This document shows positions 7,165 to 17,407 of a DNA stretch of 64,000 nt, one piece after another (the first letter of the stretch is position 1; each line of letters opens with the position of its first letter). A program made the translations under genes and the position numbers. Source of the stretch: Methylophaga sp. (GTDB lineage Bacteria; Pseudomonadota; Gammaproteobacteria; Nitrosococcales; Methylophagaceae); NCBI GenBank assembly GCA_002706095.1, contig PAJP01000004.1, forward strand, positions 152,506-216,505, given 5' to 3'. The notes under the pieces were generated by a model. It was given only the letters and a program-made list of their open reading frames with translations. It made no database searches and was not told the DNA's origin.

Positions 7165-9087
7165 TTACTCCGATTTTATTCTAGGCATTCTTTCTGACAA
7201 CGGTTTAATTGATTGGTTACGTTGACTATCAAAAATAGCTGCATAGCTCATGACCGTTTGGACATAGTGCCGGGTTTCATTAAATGGAATATTTTCAGCC
7301 CAAATATCAGCATCAAGTGAATTATCAGGTAACCACTTACTGACACGATGTGGTCCTGCATTATAGGCGGCAGTGGCTAATACAGGATTTTGTTGATTCT
7401 CATCATACATGCGACGTAAATAAGCACTACCTAGTTCGATATTACGCTCTGGACGATACAGTTCGTTAAGCTGTTTTAATGGACGATTAATCAGTTTAGA
7501 AATCAGGCGACCAGTATCGGGCATCAGCTGCATTAGTCCCATTGCACCAGCATGTGAGCGGGCTTCTGGGTTGAACGCACTTTCCTGACGAGCGATGGCT
7601 AGTAACCATGACGGATCTAAACCTTGTGCTTTACTGGCCTGACGCATGGCATCATCATAAACGACAGGGAAACGTAAATCTAAAGCATCCCAATATTGGG
7701 CTTTACCCAATAAGGCGATGGTTTGATTATGCCAACCCCATTCGTGAGTCAGCATCGCAATCATTTGAAGTTCACGGTCCGGCCGCGTTTGTTTCAAATG
7801 GTAAGCCTCTCTGCGTGCTTCCAAGTGCATACCTTGTATATAGAACTCATGTAAGCGTTGGATTGCAGATTGTTTTTTTAACGCTGCCATGTCTTGTTGA
7901 GTCACCGGTATAGGGCGGTGATTCATTTTATAAGGCTGGGTTAGATGATCAGAAGCCAAGAAAGAGTAATAATCGCGCTTACCTAAAATGGCTGAAAATG
8001 TTTGATTAGCAGCTTGTTTTTTCCCTAGTGCTTCCTGACTTCTGCCTAACCAATACTGCCAGCGTGTTGTACCCAGCTCATCAATATTCATCAATTTGAT
8101 AGCTTTTTCAGCGGCTTTCCAGTCTTTTTGCCATAATGCGGCACGCACCTGCCATTCACCACCCGGAATATCACCAAAGTAACGCAAAGCTTTTTTATCA
8201 CGGTTAAGTGCGGCCCATTTTCCAATCGCTTTTCTAGCTTCAATCGTATCTTGTTGGCTAAAATTGTAGCGCGTTTTAATGTTTGACCAGCTAGTGAATG
8301 CTTGCTCCGGCGAACGTCTGGCTAGTCGTTGCAAACCATGAATAATCATTTCACGATTGAGGGCCGTATCAGCGCTTAATGAGCTATTCTTGGCAAGCCC
8401 GTTGAATACAGAGAGGGGATTATTATGTATCGCTTGCCACTGCTTCACCAACTGCTGATTATCTACTGGGTTGGCGGTTGATTTAGCTAGATAAGTCGCC
8501 ATAGAGAATTGATTGGCACGCAAGGCCAGCATCATACGTTGATAGCGTAAATCATTGTTTAATAAACCCGCCGTCTCCCAAGCTGAGAATACGGGATCAC
8601 AGGCTTTTTCTTGTGAGTGGGGGACCAGCCATAACTCAGGCGTAAGTTCAAAAGCTTTTTGTTTCTGACCCGAGGCTAGTAATGCTTGCAGGTAATAGCA
8701 CTGCCTTGTTGCTGATTGTGGAGGCTGGTAAAAATTCAAATAGTCGGACCAACGATTTTGTTGAGCTAACTTATTTAGCCAAAACATACGTAAACGTTCA
8801 GCATAGAAACTGCCATCTTCTTTCTTTAAAAACTCGCTGACAGAAGCGTTGCTGGCCTGACTCAGGCGTCCATTCAGATATAGATACTGTAAATAACCTT
8901 GTAGTGGATAGCCATCAAGTTGTTTATGTAGCATTTGATAGCGTGATATTTGATTATCTTGTAGCGCTTTTTTTGCTTGCTGGAACAAATGTCGTTGTTC
9001 AGTTAGTTGCACAGCATTATCGCTATAAGCCAGTGGGCTCATCAGTAGACAGAGAATGAAAAACGGCAGTGTTTTGATAATGTTCAT
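7165..9087 (-). CDS. slt: Soluble lytic murein transglycosylase
   Basis: Cleaves the glycan strand of peptidoglycan in the periplasm, forming 1,6-anhydro-muramyl ends. Seen: 640 aa with a signal peptide (MNIIKTLPFFILCLLMSPLAYS), a long alpha-superhelical middle and a C-terminal SLT domain near 475-600 with LLAIARQESAFNPEARSHAGAMGLMQLMPDTG (catalytic Glu in RQESAF), followed by AAYNAGPHRVSKWL. Length and order match Slt70. The next gene in the same direction is cca, whose likely start lies just beyond the slt stop. Confidence 0.93.
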   Translation of the reverse strand: MNIIKTLPFFILCLLMSPLAYSDNAVQLTEQRHLFQQAKKALQDNQISRYQMLHKQLDGYPLQGYLQYLYLNGRLSQASNASVSEFLKKEDGSFYAERLRMFWLNKLAQQNRWSDYLNFYQPPQSATRQCYYLQALLASGQKQKAFELTPELWLVPHSQEKACDPVFSAWETAGLLNNDLRYQRMMLALRANQFSMATYLAKSTANPVDNQQLVKQWQAIHNNPLSVFNGLAKNSSLSADTALNREMIIHGLQRLARRSPEQAFTSWSNIKTRYNFSQQDTIEARKAIGKWAALNRDKKALRYFGDIPGGEWQVRAALWQKDWKAAEKAIKLMNIDELGTTRWQYWLGRSQEALGKKQAANQTFSAILGKRDYYSFLASDHLTQPYKMNHRPIPVTQQDMAALKKQSAIQRLHEFYIQGMHLEARREAYHLKQTRPDRELQMIAMLTHEWGWHNQTIALLGKAQYWDALDLRFPVVYDDAMRQASKAQGLDPSWLLAIARQESAFNPEARSHAGAMGLMQLMPDTGRLISKLINRPLKQLNELYRPERNIELGSAYLRRMYDENQQNPVLATAAYNAGPHRVSKWLPDNSLDADIWAENIPFNETRHYVQTVMSYAAIFDSQRNQSIKPLSERMPRIKSE

Positions 9088-9179
9088 GAGGCCTATCTTA
9101 AACCATATACGCAGACAAAATCAGCCTATCTGTAAAGAAAATATGAGTGCGATTGATGACGTAAATAGATGATAAATTT

Positions 9180-9668
9180 TCAATCGTTTTTAGCTGATAA
9201 ATTTGCGTTCTTTATGGCGATTTCCAGCGTATCAAGATTAGGAATAAAGGCCACTTTATTACCCACTTTTATTTGGCAATACAGATAATCAGAGTTGTTC
9301 TGGTCGTGTGTCATTTTAAGCGCCGAAGCGTTTAGCGTAATGAGTTGTGGTGAACCTGTGCAAGGAATCGCATAATACCCAATATCGGCATCAGCATTAA
9401 TGCCTTCGATAATGCACAGTTTGTTAGCAGGATAAAGTGTTTCTATATTTTGCTTGAGTAAAGTCTCAAGATCGACAACAGCTAATTTTTTTTGTTGCCA
9501 TTCGACCCACTCTAACCAAGGAGTCATCTTCGTGGCCGCTTGTTTAATCGTTGCTTTTGGAAGCACTTCCGTTATCGTGCTGTTTGGCAGCAGTAGGTAA
9601 TGTTTCTGCAGTGGAATCAGCATGCAGTGCACGAATTGAGCTTGGGCAGGTTTTTCCATATCTGACAT
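9180..9668 (-). CDS. CheW-like protein, ChpC-type, of the Pil-Chp system
   Basis: Seen: 162 aa with a CheW-like fold: FVHCMLIPLQKHYLLLPNSTITEVLP at the start, WLEWVEWQQKKLAVVDLETLL in the middle and KVAFIPNLDTLEIAI at the end. It has no membrane segment. It starts directly after the chpA stop and is the last gene of the Pil-Chp row, the place of chpC in Pseudomonas. Family knowledge: ChpC is an accessory CheW-like adaptor linking receptors to ChpA. The assignment is by position and fold; sequence alone does not separate ChpC from other CheW-like proteins. Confidence 0.7.
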   Translation of the reverse strand: MSDMEKPAQAQFVHCMLIPLQKHYLLLPNSTITEVLPKATIKQAATKMTPWLEWVEWQQKKLAVVDLETLLKQNIETLYPANKLCIIEGINADADIGYYAIPCTGSPQLITLNASALKMTHDQNNSDYLYCQIKVGNKVAFIPNLDTLEIAIKNANLSAKND

Positions 9669-12600
9669 CTACTGTGTGGTTTCCTGAAAACTGACTTTAC
9701 CCAGCAATTTCTGCATCTGCCAGATGAGTTCTTCTTCTTGGTAAGGTTTGCCCAAATAGGCATTCACACCGATTTCCAGGGCTCTTTCACGATGTTTATT
9801 CCCTGTTCTTGAGGTGATCATGATAATTGGAAGATGCCTGAATTCTTGGTCATTACGTACAATCGAGGCGAACTCAAAGCCATCCATGCGAGGCATTTCA
9901 ACGTCTAACAGAATAATGTCGGGCTTCTGCTCATGTAATTGCGATAGCGCATCAACGCCATCACGAGCTGTCATGACTTCGAAGCCGATACGACGTAAAA
10001 GATTGCCTGTCGCTTTGCGCATGGTAATAGAGTCATCGACGACCATCGCGGTTGGCAGTCTGTCTTGTAACTGTTCGAGTTCACGTTCGAGGTTAATCGC
10101 ATCGTCAGTATCCAGAGAAATATTCTGGCTACTATCCATCAGTGTGGGTATATCCAATATAAAGACCACCCGACCATCCCCAAGAATGGTGGCGCCGTTG
10201 ATGGCTGTAATATGACCAAGTTGTGTACCGACAGATTTAATGACAATTTCGCGGTTGCTGACAATATCATCCACTAACAAGGCAATGCGTAAGTCACCAG
10301 AGCGGAACAGAAGCAGCGGCATTTGATGTTTCAGATTATCAGACAATGATAGTGGTTTATCGAGCAATGAACTCAGCGGCATAAACCGGTATTTTTCACC
10401 CTGAAAATCATAATGCGGTTTATGTGTGCCCAACATTAATTTGATGTCACGAACGCTGATACGTTCACCTGCCGTGATGGTATTTAAAGGCAGGGCGTAC
10501 TGTTCATCCTGAATGCGAATTAATAAGGCCTGGATGACAGACAAGGTTAATGGCAGACGAATTGTAAATGTACTACCTTTGCCTCGTTCAGATTTGATAC
10601 TAAGACGGCCTTTCATACCGCGGATTTCATTGCTGACAACATCCATGCCAACACCTCGGCCAGCAAGCTGAGAGACATTGTCTGCGGTACTAAAGCCTGA
10701 GCTCAAAATCAGCTGAATCAGCTCATCTTCTGATGGCATATCATGATGGTTGATAAGGTTCATGGATAAGGCTTTTTCTCGCACCTTATCGATATTGATT
10801 CCTTGCCCATCATCACTGATATTGATGACAATTTCTGAACCTTCACGTGTGATAACTAATGACAGCAAACCGTTAGCTGCTTTACCGTGGTTGAGCCGAT
10901 CTTCGCTATCTTCAATTCCATGCGCAATCGCATTACGAAGAATATGCTCCAATGGGGCGACAAGGCGGTCAAGAATCGTTCTATCGATATCGAGTTCAGA
11001 GCCTCGAATTTTTAACTCGACTTTTTTACCTAACTCAGATGCTGTTTGTCTGACGATGCGTTCAAGTCGACCAACAATGCCACTGAAAGGTAGCAAACGG
11101 GTGGTCATCAGACCTTGCTGTAAGTCGGTATTAAGCCGTGACTGCTGCAACAGAATTGCATCAGTTTCCCTGACCAAGGTATCCATCGAGTGACTGATGT
11201 CATGTAAATCAATGACGCTTTCAGTTAGCCCTCGAGATAACTGCTGAATCATGGAAAAACGATCCAACTCTAATGGATCAAAATCCGATTCATTCTTGAG
11301 TCGTTCATCTTCATAACGGAACAAAATCTGAGTTTCCGTTTCAATTTCCAAATTACGCAGCTGATCATGTAAACGAGCAACCGTCTCTTCCATTTCGTGA
11401 AGTTGCTGACGCAGTGCTATATGTTGTTGCGTCACCCGATCACGCGAAATACTGACTTCGCCGGCAAAGTTTGTCAGATAATCCAGAAGATCAGCACGAA
11501 CTCTGACTTGCTCGACATGTTGAGGCGCTGGTGGGGTATCAGTTTGAATCGGGCTGACTGGTAATATATCGGACGCGGTATCGATATCTCTTTCTGCTTG
11601 TCTAACTTTTTCTGGTGCAGGTAGCGGTCTGTCTTCAATATGTAAATCCTGGCCTTCCGTGCGTGTGGATATCTCGGCAATCAAAGATAATGCCGTTTTC
11701 ACCGGCTGGTGATTGGCTAATTGTTCCTGCATTTCCGCCAGCTTATCCTGACAGCGTTGCAGTAAATCAAAGAAATCCTCATCGGCTTCTTGTAAGCCAT
11801 CGCTGACGGCCAACACTAATGTTTCGATTTGATGCGTCAAATCGGCCATAGGTGAAATACCCGTCAGCCTTGCGCCTCCTTTTAGCGTGTGTAAGTCACG
11901 CTGGAGCTGCAATATATCTTGTTCAGTATGAGTATGGCTCACCCAGGCTTTGATGATTTGACTGCTTGAGTCGAGTAGCTCTTGTGCTTCTGCGGCAAAG
12001 GCTGACAGCAAGTCATCATCCATATCTGCAGGTATGGCGTAGTCTGTTTCATCCAAGCCCATATCCTGCTGATGACGTGTTTTTTGAGCTAGGTAGTTAT
12101 CAACCCGAGCAGAAAAATCGGCAGAGGTGGAAAGCGGCTTATTCTGTAATAAGCTTTCAATAAACTGGTTTAACTGCTCATACCCCTGTTCCAGTAAGGC
12201 ATTTAAACCAATATCTTGAGGATGGCATTGATTAATGAGCTTGTTCAGGCTGGCATACGTGTTAGCAATGAGGGTTTGTTGTGCATCGGATGCCGTTTGC
12301 TCTAACTGCCGCAAGGTTGAACTAATGGCAAGCAGATTGTCCTGATCCGTGGGCACCAATTGCCACTGTTTTAATTGCTTGGTGTAATCTTCAAGGAGTT
12401 CATCCGTTTCTTCCAGCAAGATCATCAGAAATTCAGGATCAATGACTGGTGCCAGTGCCGTTTCTCCAGACGGTGTCAGTTCAGAAATATAGGATGATAA
12501 TGTGATCAGGTCAGGCTGTTCGCTCTGATTCATCACGTGTTCAAGCAGTTTGTCTAGGCCATCAACCACCTCATGCATCAACGTCATCTGATGATTATCA

Positions 12601-15539
12601 AGCACAGTATCGTTCATATGGAGTTGCTTAACAGCTTGATCCATTTCTGTGGCAATCATCGCCATGGTTTTTATGCCGGCAATATTGGCACAGCCTTTTA
12701 ATGAGTGAACCGAGCGTAAAACTGGCGAAGTGATTTGTCTGGAAAAAGCGATATCGTTGAGGCTTTGCTTCAGTGTTGAAATATGTTGTTGTGCTTCTGC
12801 CACAAAGATATTGAGCAACTCATTATGCTCTTCTTCTGCAATTTCATCCGCTTCCTGTTCAGATAATGTTTTTGCTTTGATGTATTGATCGACAGATGTG
12901 TTGTCTTGAGCACGTTGAATCAGGTAACGGTCAACAGAGCTTATGGGGGACAGTATTTCTTCTACAGGAATACTTGTGCGGAATGCCTCAATTTCTTTTA
13001 AACGATCCTGCTGGGCAATATAGCGTGCGACACTCGTTTGTTGAGGTTCAGTAGTGGTTGTTTCATGCTCTGTATGCAAACGCTGTATGTAGCTTTCAAC
13101 GCTGGTCATAAGTGGACTTTGCTGCTTCTCTAGCCCCCACTTCATACGAATATATCGTTCGACGCCCGTAGGCAGAATGGGATCTATTTCAAAAACAGGT
13201 TTGTCCGGGAAATATTGCGCATCTTGCTGTGCCTGATACGTTGCTAAATCGATATCTAACCTTGCTGCATCACGTGCTTGACGAATTTGGATATAACGTT
13301 CAACAGAGGTGCGTTGGTCCTGCTGTCTTTGCGCTTTTACTTCTTTGAGTAAGGGATTTAAGCACCTTTCTTTTAGTTCATACAACGCATCGATGTTATC
13401 TGGCGAACTGGTATCTGCTTGAGTGAAACGTGACAGTAGCTCTGGTAAGAGTTGATAACTGTCTTGTACTAATTTTTTGACAAGATCATTATCGTCTCGG
13501 CTGCCCTCAATGACGTGATTCAACACATCTTCAACAGCCCAGCAAAGATCGGCAATGACCTGAGCCTCTGCCATACGCCCGCTACCTTTAAGCGTATGGA
13601 AGTGACGCCTTGTTTCATTTAATGCTGCCTGATCCTGCTGTTGAATCCAGGCAGGAATGTGGTGCGCTAGTTCCTGTAACACTTCTGTGGCTTCTTCAAT
13701 GAAGATAGCAGCTACTTCAGCATCAATACCCTCAGCAAAATGCCAGTCTGCGTCAGCGCCTGAATCTGTGCCGGCAATGTTGGGTTGGTCAGTTGATACC
13801 TCGACTGGGGATGAATGAACGGTATCATCGATAAAGTCATATGGCTCAATACGCTTATCCTCAACGGATAGCGCAGGTTCGGCGGAAGTCTCTGTGTCAA
13901 TTATGACGTCTTCATCAGTCGCTGTTTCATATTCATTATCGAACTGCAGCAGTTTGGTTTTAGCTGTTGCCAGATAATCGTCATCAGCCTGTCCGTGATG
14001 ACGCACGCCCTCCATGTATAATTCGCAGCAAGCAATGATATCAGCCAAACGTTGCAGCTTAATCGCCGAGAAGGTTTTCTCCCCTGCGTGATAATCAGAT
14101 AGTGTCTCCGATGTCATTTTCACGATCTCGGCCGCAGCAGCCTGGTCCAGCATATCAAGACTGCCTGCAATCAAACTTAACTGTTGTTCTGTTTCTCCTA
14201 AGCCATCAACATAGCGTTCTGATCGCTCCATTAATGTTAGTGTTTCTTTGATATTACTCAGCTCTAGCAAACATTCGGTCATGACTGTTTGGCGCAACTG
14301 GTCACTGACGTTTGCCTGTGTCGTAGATGCCAGTAGGGCTTCTGCCTGTAATAAGCTATCGGCAAGTTGCGTTAAGTCATCTTCACTGGGAATATCACCG
14401 CGACTGCTTATCGCATTGAGTTGCTCTACCTGATGATGTAATAGATTGCTGGCTTCATACTCTGCAAGTAAAGCCAGTGTGTCTGACATGCTTTGTAATT
14501 GTTTTGATGTCGACTCAATCACATCAATATCAACATCGCCATCATGAACGTGTTGATTTAACTGTTCTTTTATATCCTGAAGTTGCTCAAGCAAAGCAAG
14601 GTGAGCATCACCCAGCGCATTGTCACTCATTCCATAGATACGGGAACGTTGATCAAAGAAATACAGTTTTAACGTCGCTTTTAGTAAGGTGACATGTGGG
14701 CCACGGCTGGTCGCTTTGGCAATGGCTAATAACAGCTGTTTTTCCAAGTCTGCAGGAAAATCCAATTGTAGGGCGGCTTCACCGGCTTCGCTATGTTGCT
14801 TAATTGGTTGAACCAATTTACCCATTAGGGGTTTTATTTGCCCGGCAGACGTCAGTCCTTGGTGTTCAATAGCTTCAATGAAAGCTTCGGCTGTCCACCA
14901 GAACAGGCAGACTTTTTCTTGGTGGCTGGATAAGCGAAGAAAATGCACGATGGCATACATTTGCCTTAGGCTGTCATTATCTTGCTGACGTAACCATTGC
15001 AGTAGCAAGACTTGGAAAACATGTCCCAACTTACGTTGTTCAATATTCAATGCTGGAAGTTTTCGGGCTGGATTGGGTGCAATGCTGTCTGGTAGAGCAA
15101 TGGAAAGCGTTGGATTAAACAGCTCGATTTCAGTTCTGGTATCTGCTTTGCAGACTTTTCTCAGCTCGTTAATGATATCCAGCAGGGACAGTGGGTGATC
15201 CAGAAAGTCGTTATTCAGCAGTTTGATGTAGTTCGGTAATAGTAATAACGATTTTACAATGGCATCCTGCGCCGCTGAGGTATCTGTTACCTGATTATTT
15301 TGAAGGGCTCTGACGGCTTTTTGTGTTTCTTCAGTCAGCATTGACGCACCGGACATATTAATCATATCCAGTGTCCCTTTCACCTGATAAAGAGACTCGA
15401 TAGTATCGGTAAGAAGCTTCTCTTCAGCCTGGCCATCGAGAAAATTATTCATGGCCGCTAAGGCATGAGCAAGAGACTGCTGCAATTCATCTTGCAGCCA
15501 GACTAATGCATCGTAATTGCCTTTGATGAGTTGTGCCAT
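9669..15539 (-). CDS. chpA: ChpA-type hybrid histidine kinase, multi-Hpt CheA homologue
   Basis: Kinase core of the chemosensory system that controls type IV pilus twitching. Seen: 1956 aa. The N-terminal region has degenerate Hpt-like units without His (SLYQVKGTLDMINMSG). Three Hpt units keep the phospho-acceptor His: FHTLKGSGRM (about 648), VHSLKGCANIAGI (about 944) and LHTLKGGARLTGI (about 1216). A CheA dimerisation and HATPase region follows (ILRNAIAHGIED, DGQGINIDK, GRGVGMDVVSNEIR; about 1480-1620), then a CheW-like domain, and a receiver domain at the C-terminus with phospho-Asp in ILLDVEMPRMDG (about 1879). The linkers between Hpt units carry at least seven copies of a short S-V-x-x-Y-I motif (residues about 743-1145). 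The gene lies between pilJ and a chpC-like gene. Confidence 0.93.
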   Translation of the reverse strand: MAQLIKGNYDALVWLQDELQQSLAHALAAMNNFLDGQAEEKLLTDTIESLYQVKGTLDMINMSGASMLTEETQKAVRALQNNQVTDTSAAQDAIVKSLLLLPNYIKLLNNDFLDHPLSLLDIINELRKVCKADTRTEIELFNPTLSIALPDSIAPNPARKLPALNIEQRKLGHVFQVLLLQWLRQQDNDSLRQMYAIVHFLRLSSHQEKVCLFWWTAEAFIEAIEHQGLTSAGQIKPLMGKLVQPIKQHSEAGEAALQLDFPADLEKQLLLAIAKATSRGPHVTLLKATLKLYFFDQRSRIYGMSDNALGDAHLALLEQLQDIKEQLNQHVHDGDVDIDVIESTSKQLQSMSDTLALLAEYEASNLLHHQVEQLNAISSRGDIPSEDDLTQLADSLLQAEALLASTTQANVSDQLRQTVMTECLLELSNIKETLTLMERSERYVDGLGETEQQLSLIAGSLDMLDQAAAAEIVKMTSETLSDYHAGEKTFSAIKLQRLADIIACCELYMEGVRHHGQADDDYLATAKTKLLQFDNEYETATDEDVIIDTETSAEPALSVEDKRIEPYDFIDDTVHSSPVEVSTDQPNIAGTDSGADADWHFAEGIDAEVAAIFIEEATEVLQELAHHIPAWIQQQDQAALNETRRHFHTLKGSGRMAEAQVIADLCWAVEDVLNHVIEGSRDDNDLVKKLVQDSYQLLPELLSRFTQADTSSPDNIDALYELKERCLNPLLKEVKAQRQQDQRTSVERYIQIRQARDAARLDIDLATYQAQQDAQYFPDKPVFEIDPILPTGVERYIRMKWGLEKQQSPLMTSVESYIQRLHTEHETTTTEPQQTSVARYIAQQDRLKEIEAFRTSIPVEEILSPISSVDRYLIQRAQDNTSVDQYIKAKTLSEQEADEIAEEEHNELLNIFVAEAQQHISTLKQSLNDIAFSRQITSPVLRSVHSLKGCANIAGIKTMAMIATEMDQAVKQLHMNDTVLDNHQMTLMHEVVDGLDKLLEHVMNQSEQPDLITLSSYISELTPSGETALAPVIDPEFLMILLEETDELLEDYTKQLKQWQLVPTDQDNLLAISSTLRQLEQTASDAQQTLIANTYASLNKLINQCHPQDIGLNALLEQGYEQLNQFIESLLQNKPLSTSADFSARVDNYLAQKTRHQQDMGLDETDYAIPADMDDDLLSAFAAEAQELLDSSSQIIKAWVSHTHTEQDILQLQRDLHTLKGGARLTGISPMADLTHQIETLVLAVSDGLQEADEDFFDLLQRCQDKLAEMQEQLANHQPVKTALSLIAEISTRTEGQDLHIEDRPLPAPEKVRQAERDIDTASDILPVSPIQTDTPPAPQHVEQVRVRADLLDYLTNFAGEVSISRDRVTQQHIALRQQLHEMEETVARLHDQLRNLEIETETQILFRYEDERLKNESDFDPLELDRFSMIQQLSRGLTESVIDLHDISHSMDTLVRETDAILLQQSRLNTDLQQGLMTTRLLPFSGIVGRLERIVRQTASELGKKVELKIRGSELDIDRTILDRLVAPLEHILRNAIAHGIEDSEDRLNHGKAANGLLSLVITREGSEIVINISDDGQGINIDKVREKALSMNLINHHDMPSEDELIQLILSSGFSTADNVSQLAGRGVGMDVVSNEIRGMKGRLSIKSERGKGSTFTIRLPLTLSVIQALLIRIQDEQYALPLNTITAGERISVRDIKLMLGTHKPHYDFQGEKYRFMPLSSLLDKPLSLSDNLKHQMPLLLFRSGDLRIALLVDDIVSNREIVIKSVGTQLGHITAINGATILGDGRVVFILDIPTLMDSSQNISLDTDDAINLERELEQLQDRLPTAMVVDDSITMRKATGNLLRRIGFEVMTARDGVDALSQLHEQKPDIILLDVEMPRMDGFEFASIVRNDQEFRHLPIIMITSRTGNKHRERALEIGVNAYLGKPYQEEELIWQMQKLLGKVSFQETTQ

Positions 15540-15562
15540 TAGATGACTATCTCCAAATAAGC

Positions 15563-16828
15563 TTAGCGAGGTAACTTAAAGCCAGATACAGACTTACGCA
15601 GTTCGTTTGTTAACTCTAGAAGTCGACCAATCGAAGCTGCACTCTCATTGGTGCCGGTAGAGGTTTGCATAGTGATTTCCTGAATAACATTCATGTTCTC
15701 AGAGGTCGTCACCGCAGCCGTTGCCTGTTGTTTGGCATTATCGGAGATATTGTTGATAAGTTCTGCCAACTGGTGAGAAACACTTTCAATTTGCTCGAGA
15801 GAGGTACCGGCATCCTGTGATAGTTTTGCTCCGGCAACGACTTCGGTTGTGCTTTGCTCCATCGAGCTGATGGCTTCATTTGTGTCGCTTTGAATCGTTT
15901 TAACCAGGGCATCAATTTGGCGTGTAGCGTTACTGGAACGTTCAGCAAGGCGCTGAACCTCATCCGCTACCACAGCAAAACCGCGACCAGCTTCACCAGC
16001 CATCGCAGCCTGAATGGCTGCGTTCAGTGACAGAATATTCGTTTGTTCAGCGATATCATTAATCAGTTCAACAATATCTCCGATTTGTTGTGAGCTTTCA
16101 CCTAAACGTTTGATGCGTTTTGATGTTTCTTGAATTTGTTCACGGATGGTATCCATACCATGTATTGCTTTTTTCACCGCACTGTTACCCTGGATAGCCA
16201 GAGATACAGATTGTTGCGCTACATCAGATGATTGGCTGGCACTACGAGATACTTGCTCGATAGAGCCTGCCATTTGATTGATAGACGAACTGACTTCGGT
16301 AATTTGTTGTGCTTGATGCTCACTGGCATCGGTCAGATGTAAGGCAGTTGCTTGTGTTTCTTGCGCTGCAGAAGCAACCTGCATGGTGGTAGAATTAATT
16401 TGCTCAACCAGACTTCTCAATGCGTCTATAGTGTAGTTAACGGAATCAGCAATAGCGCCTGTGATGTCCTCTGTCACTGTGGCACTGACGGTAAGATCAC
16501 CATCAGCCAGATCACCCATTTCATCCAGTAATCGAAGAATCGCATCTTGATTGTGTCTGTTTTGTAATTCCATTTTATCCAGTGACACTTTCAACTGCTG
16601 AATAGAAGGCAGGCACAGATTAATAGCTGCCAGTGTAGAGAGAACAAACAGTATGGCTACACCAATGCTGATATAGAGCAAATTGGGGTAGAGGAGTGTG
16701 TACATACCCGTTGCAATCAGCCCTAAGCCTGTCAGGGTGAGTATAAACAGAATGATAAACGCGGCCAGTCCCGGCCAGTTCTTACTGTTTTTCAGCGACG
16801 AAAATAAAAGCTTGCTGGTTGAGTTCAT
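15563..16828 (-). CDS. pilJ: PilJ-type chemoreceptor lacking the periplasmic sensor
   Basis: Seen: 421 aa. Two hydrophobic helices (about 18-44 and 48-70) are joined by only a few residues. A region very like the cytoplasmic part of Pseudomonas PilJ follows ([49 protein letters not shown]), then a full methyl-accepting signalling domain with hairpin tip [47 protein letters not shown]. It ends SVSGFKLPR, like PilJ. P. aeruginosa PilJ is about 680 aa because of a large periplasmic domain, which is missing here. It is flanked by pilI and chpA. Confidence 0.92.
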   Translation of the reverse strand: MNSTSKLLFSSLKNSKNWPGLAAFIILFILTLTGLGLIATGMYTLLYPNLLYISIGVAILFVLSTLAAINLCLPSIQQLKVSLDKMELQNRHNQDAILRLLDEMGDLADGDLTVSATVTEDITGAIADSVNYTIDALRSLVEQINSTTMQVASAAQETQATALHLTDASEHQAQQITEVSSSINQMAGSIEQVSRSASQSSDVAQQSVSLAIQGNSAVKKAIHGMDTIREQIQETSKRIKRLGESSQQIGDIVELINDIAEQTNILSLNAAIQAAMAGEAGRGFAVVADEVQRLAERSSNATRQIDALVKTIQSDTNEAISSMEQSTTEVVAGAKLSQDAGTSLEQIESVSHQLAELINNISDNAKQQATAAVTTSENMNVIQEITMQTSTGTNESAASIGRLLELTNELRKSVSGFKLPR

Positions 16829-16852
16829 ATACCTAGTCCTGATATCAAATTA

Positions 16853-17407
16853 TTATGCGGCAGCATTAATAAACCTTTCATCTTCAATAAGTTTCGAGAA
16901 ACTGAAAACGTCCCATTGTATGTCTTGCTGGTAAACACTACCTGTTAAGTAAGGTGTAATTTCTTTATGTGCTTGCGTGTCGAGAGAGTCTGGCTCACGT
17001 TGAAAATGCTTGAGTCCATAGACTTCATCTACTAATAAACCACTGTTGATGTCTGCATCGTTGATAACAATAATGCGGCTTCGTTTAGATAATCTGCTGG
17101 GTTTATCAAGAAGATAATGCTTTAGATCCAAGACGGGTAATAGTTCACCACGAAGGTTAACGATGCCATATACCCAAGCTTTAGCTTTTGGCACGGCGGT
17201 AATGTGGTCGGGGACGGGAAAGACTTCTCTGGAATCGTTTAGTGGAATCACAAAATGCTGACCAGCAAGACGAAATCCGATGGCTGTCCAGCTTTGCCCA
17301 AGCGATTCTTGCTGTGTTAACCCTGCCGCTTTTTGTCTGCTACGGCGTTCGACATCTTGCAATATGGCAATAATGTCTTCGGGTGTTTGTGGTTGCATCA
17401 TAGTCAT
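16853..17407 (-). CDS. pilI: PilI, CheW-like adaptor
   Basis: Couples the PilJ receptor to the ChpA kinase. Seen: 184 aa with a CheW domain: GFRLAGQHFVIPLNDSREVFPVP, AWVYGIVNLRGELLPVLDLKHYL (the GIVNLRG hallmark), and SGLLVDEVYGLKHF. The N-terminal 40 residues are charged and helical. The ATG overlaps the pilH stop by four bases, so the genes are translationally coupled. The order pilG-pilH-pilI-pilJ-chpA matches Pseudomonas. Confidence 0.92.
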   Translation of the reverse strand: MTMMQPQTPEDIIAILQDVERRSRQKAAGLTQQESLGQSWTAIGFRLAGQHFVIPLNDSREVFPVPDHITAVPKAKAWVYGIVNLRGELLPVLDLKHYLLDKPSRLSKRSRIIVINDADINSGLLVDEVYGLKHFQREPDSLDTQAHKEITPYLTGSVYQQDIQWDVFSFSKLIEDERFINAAA

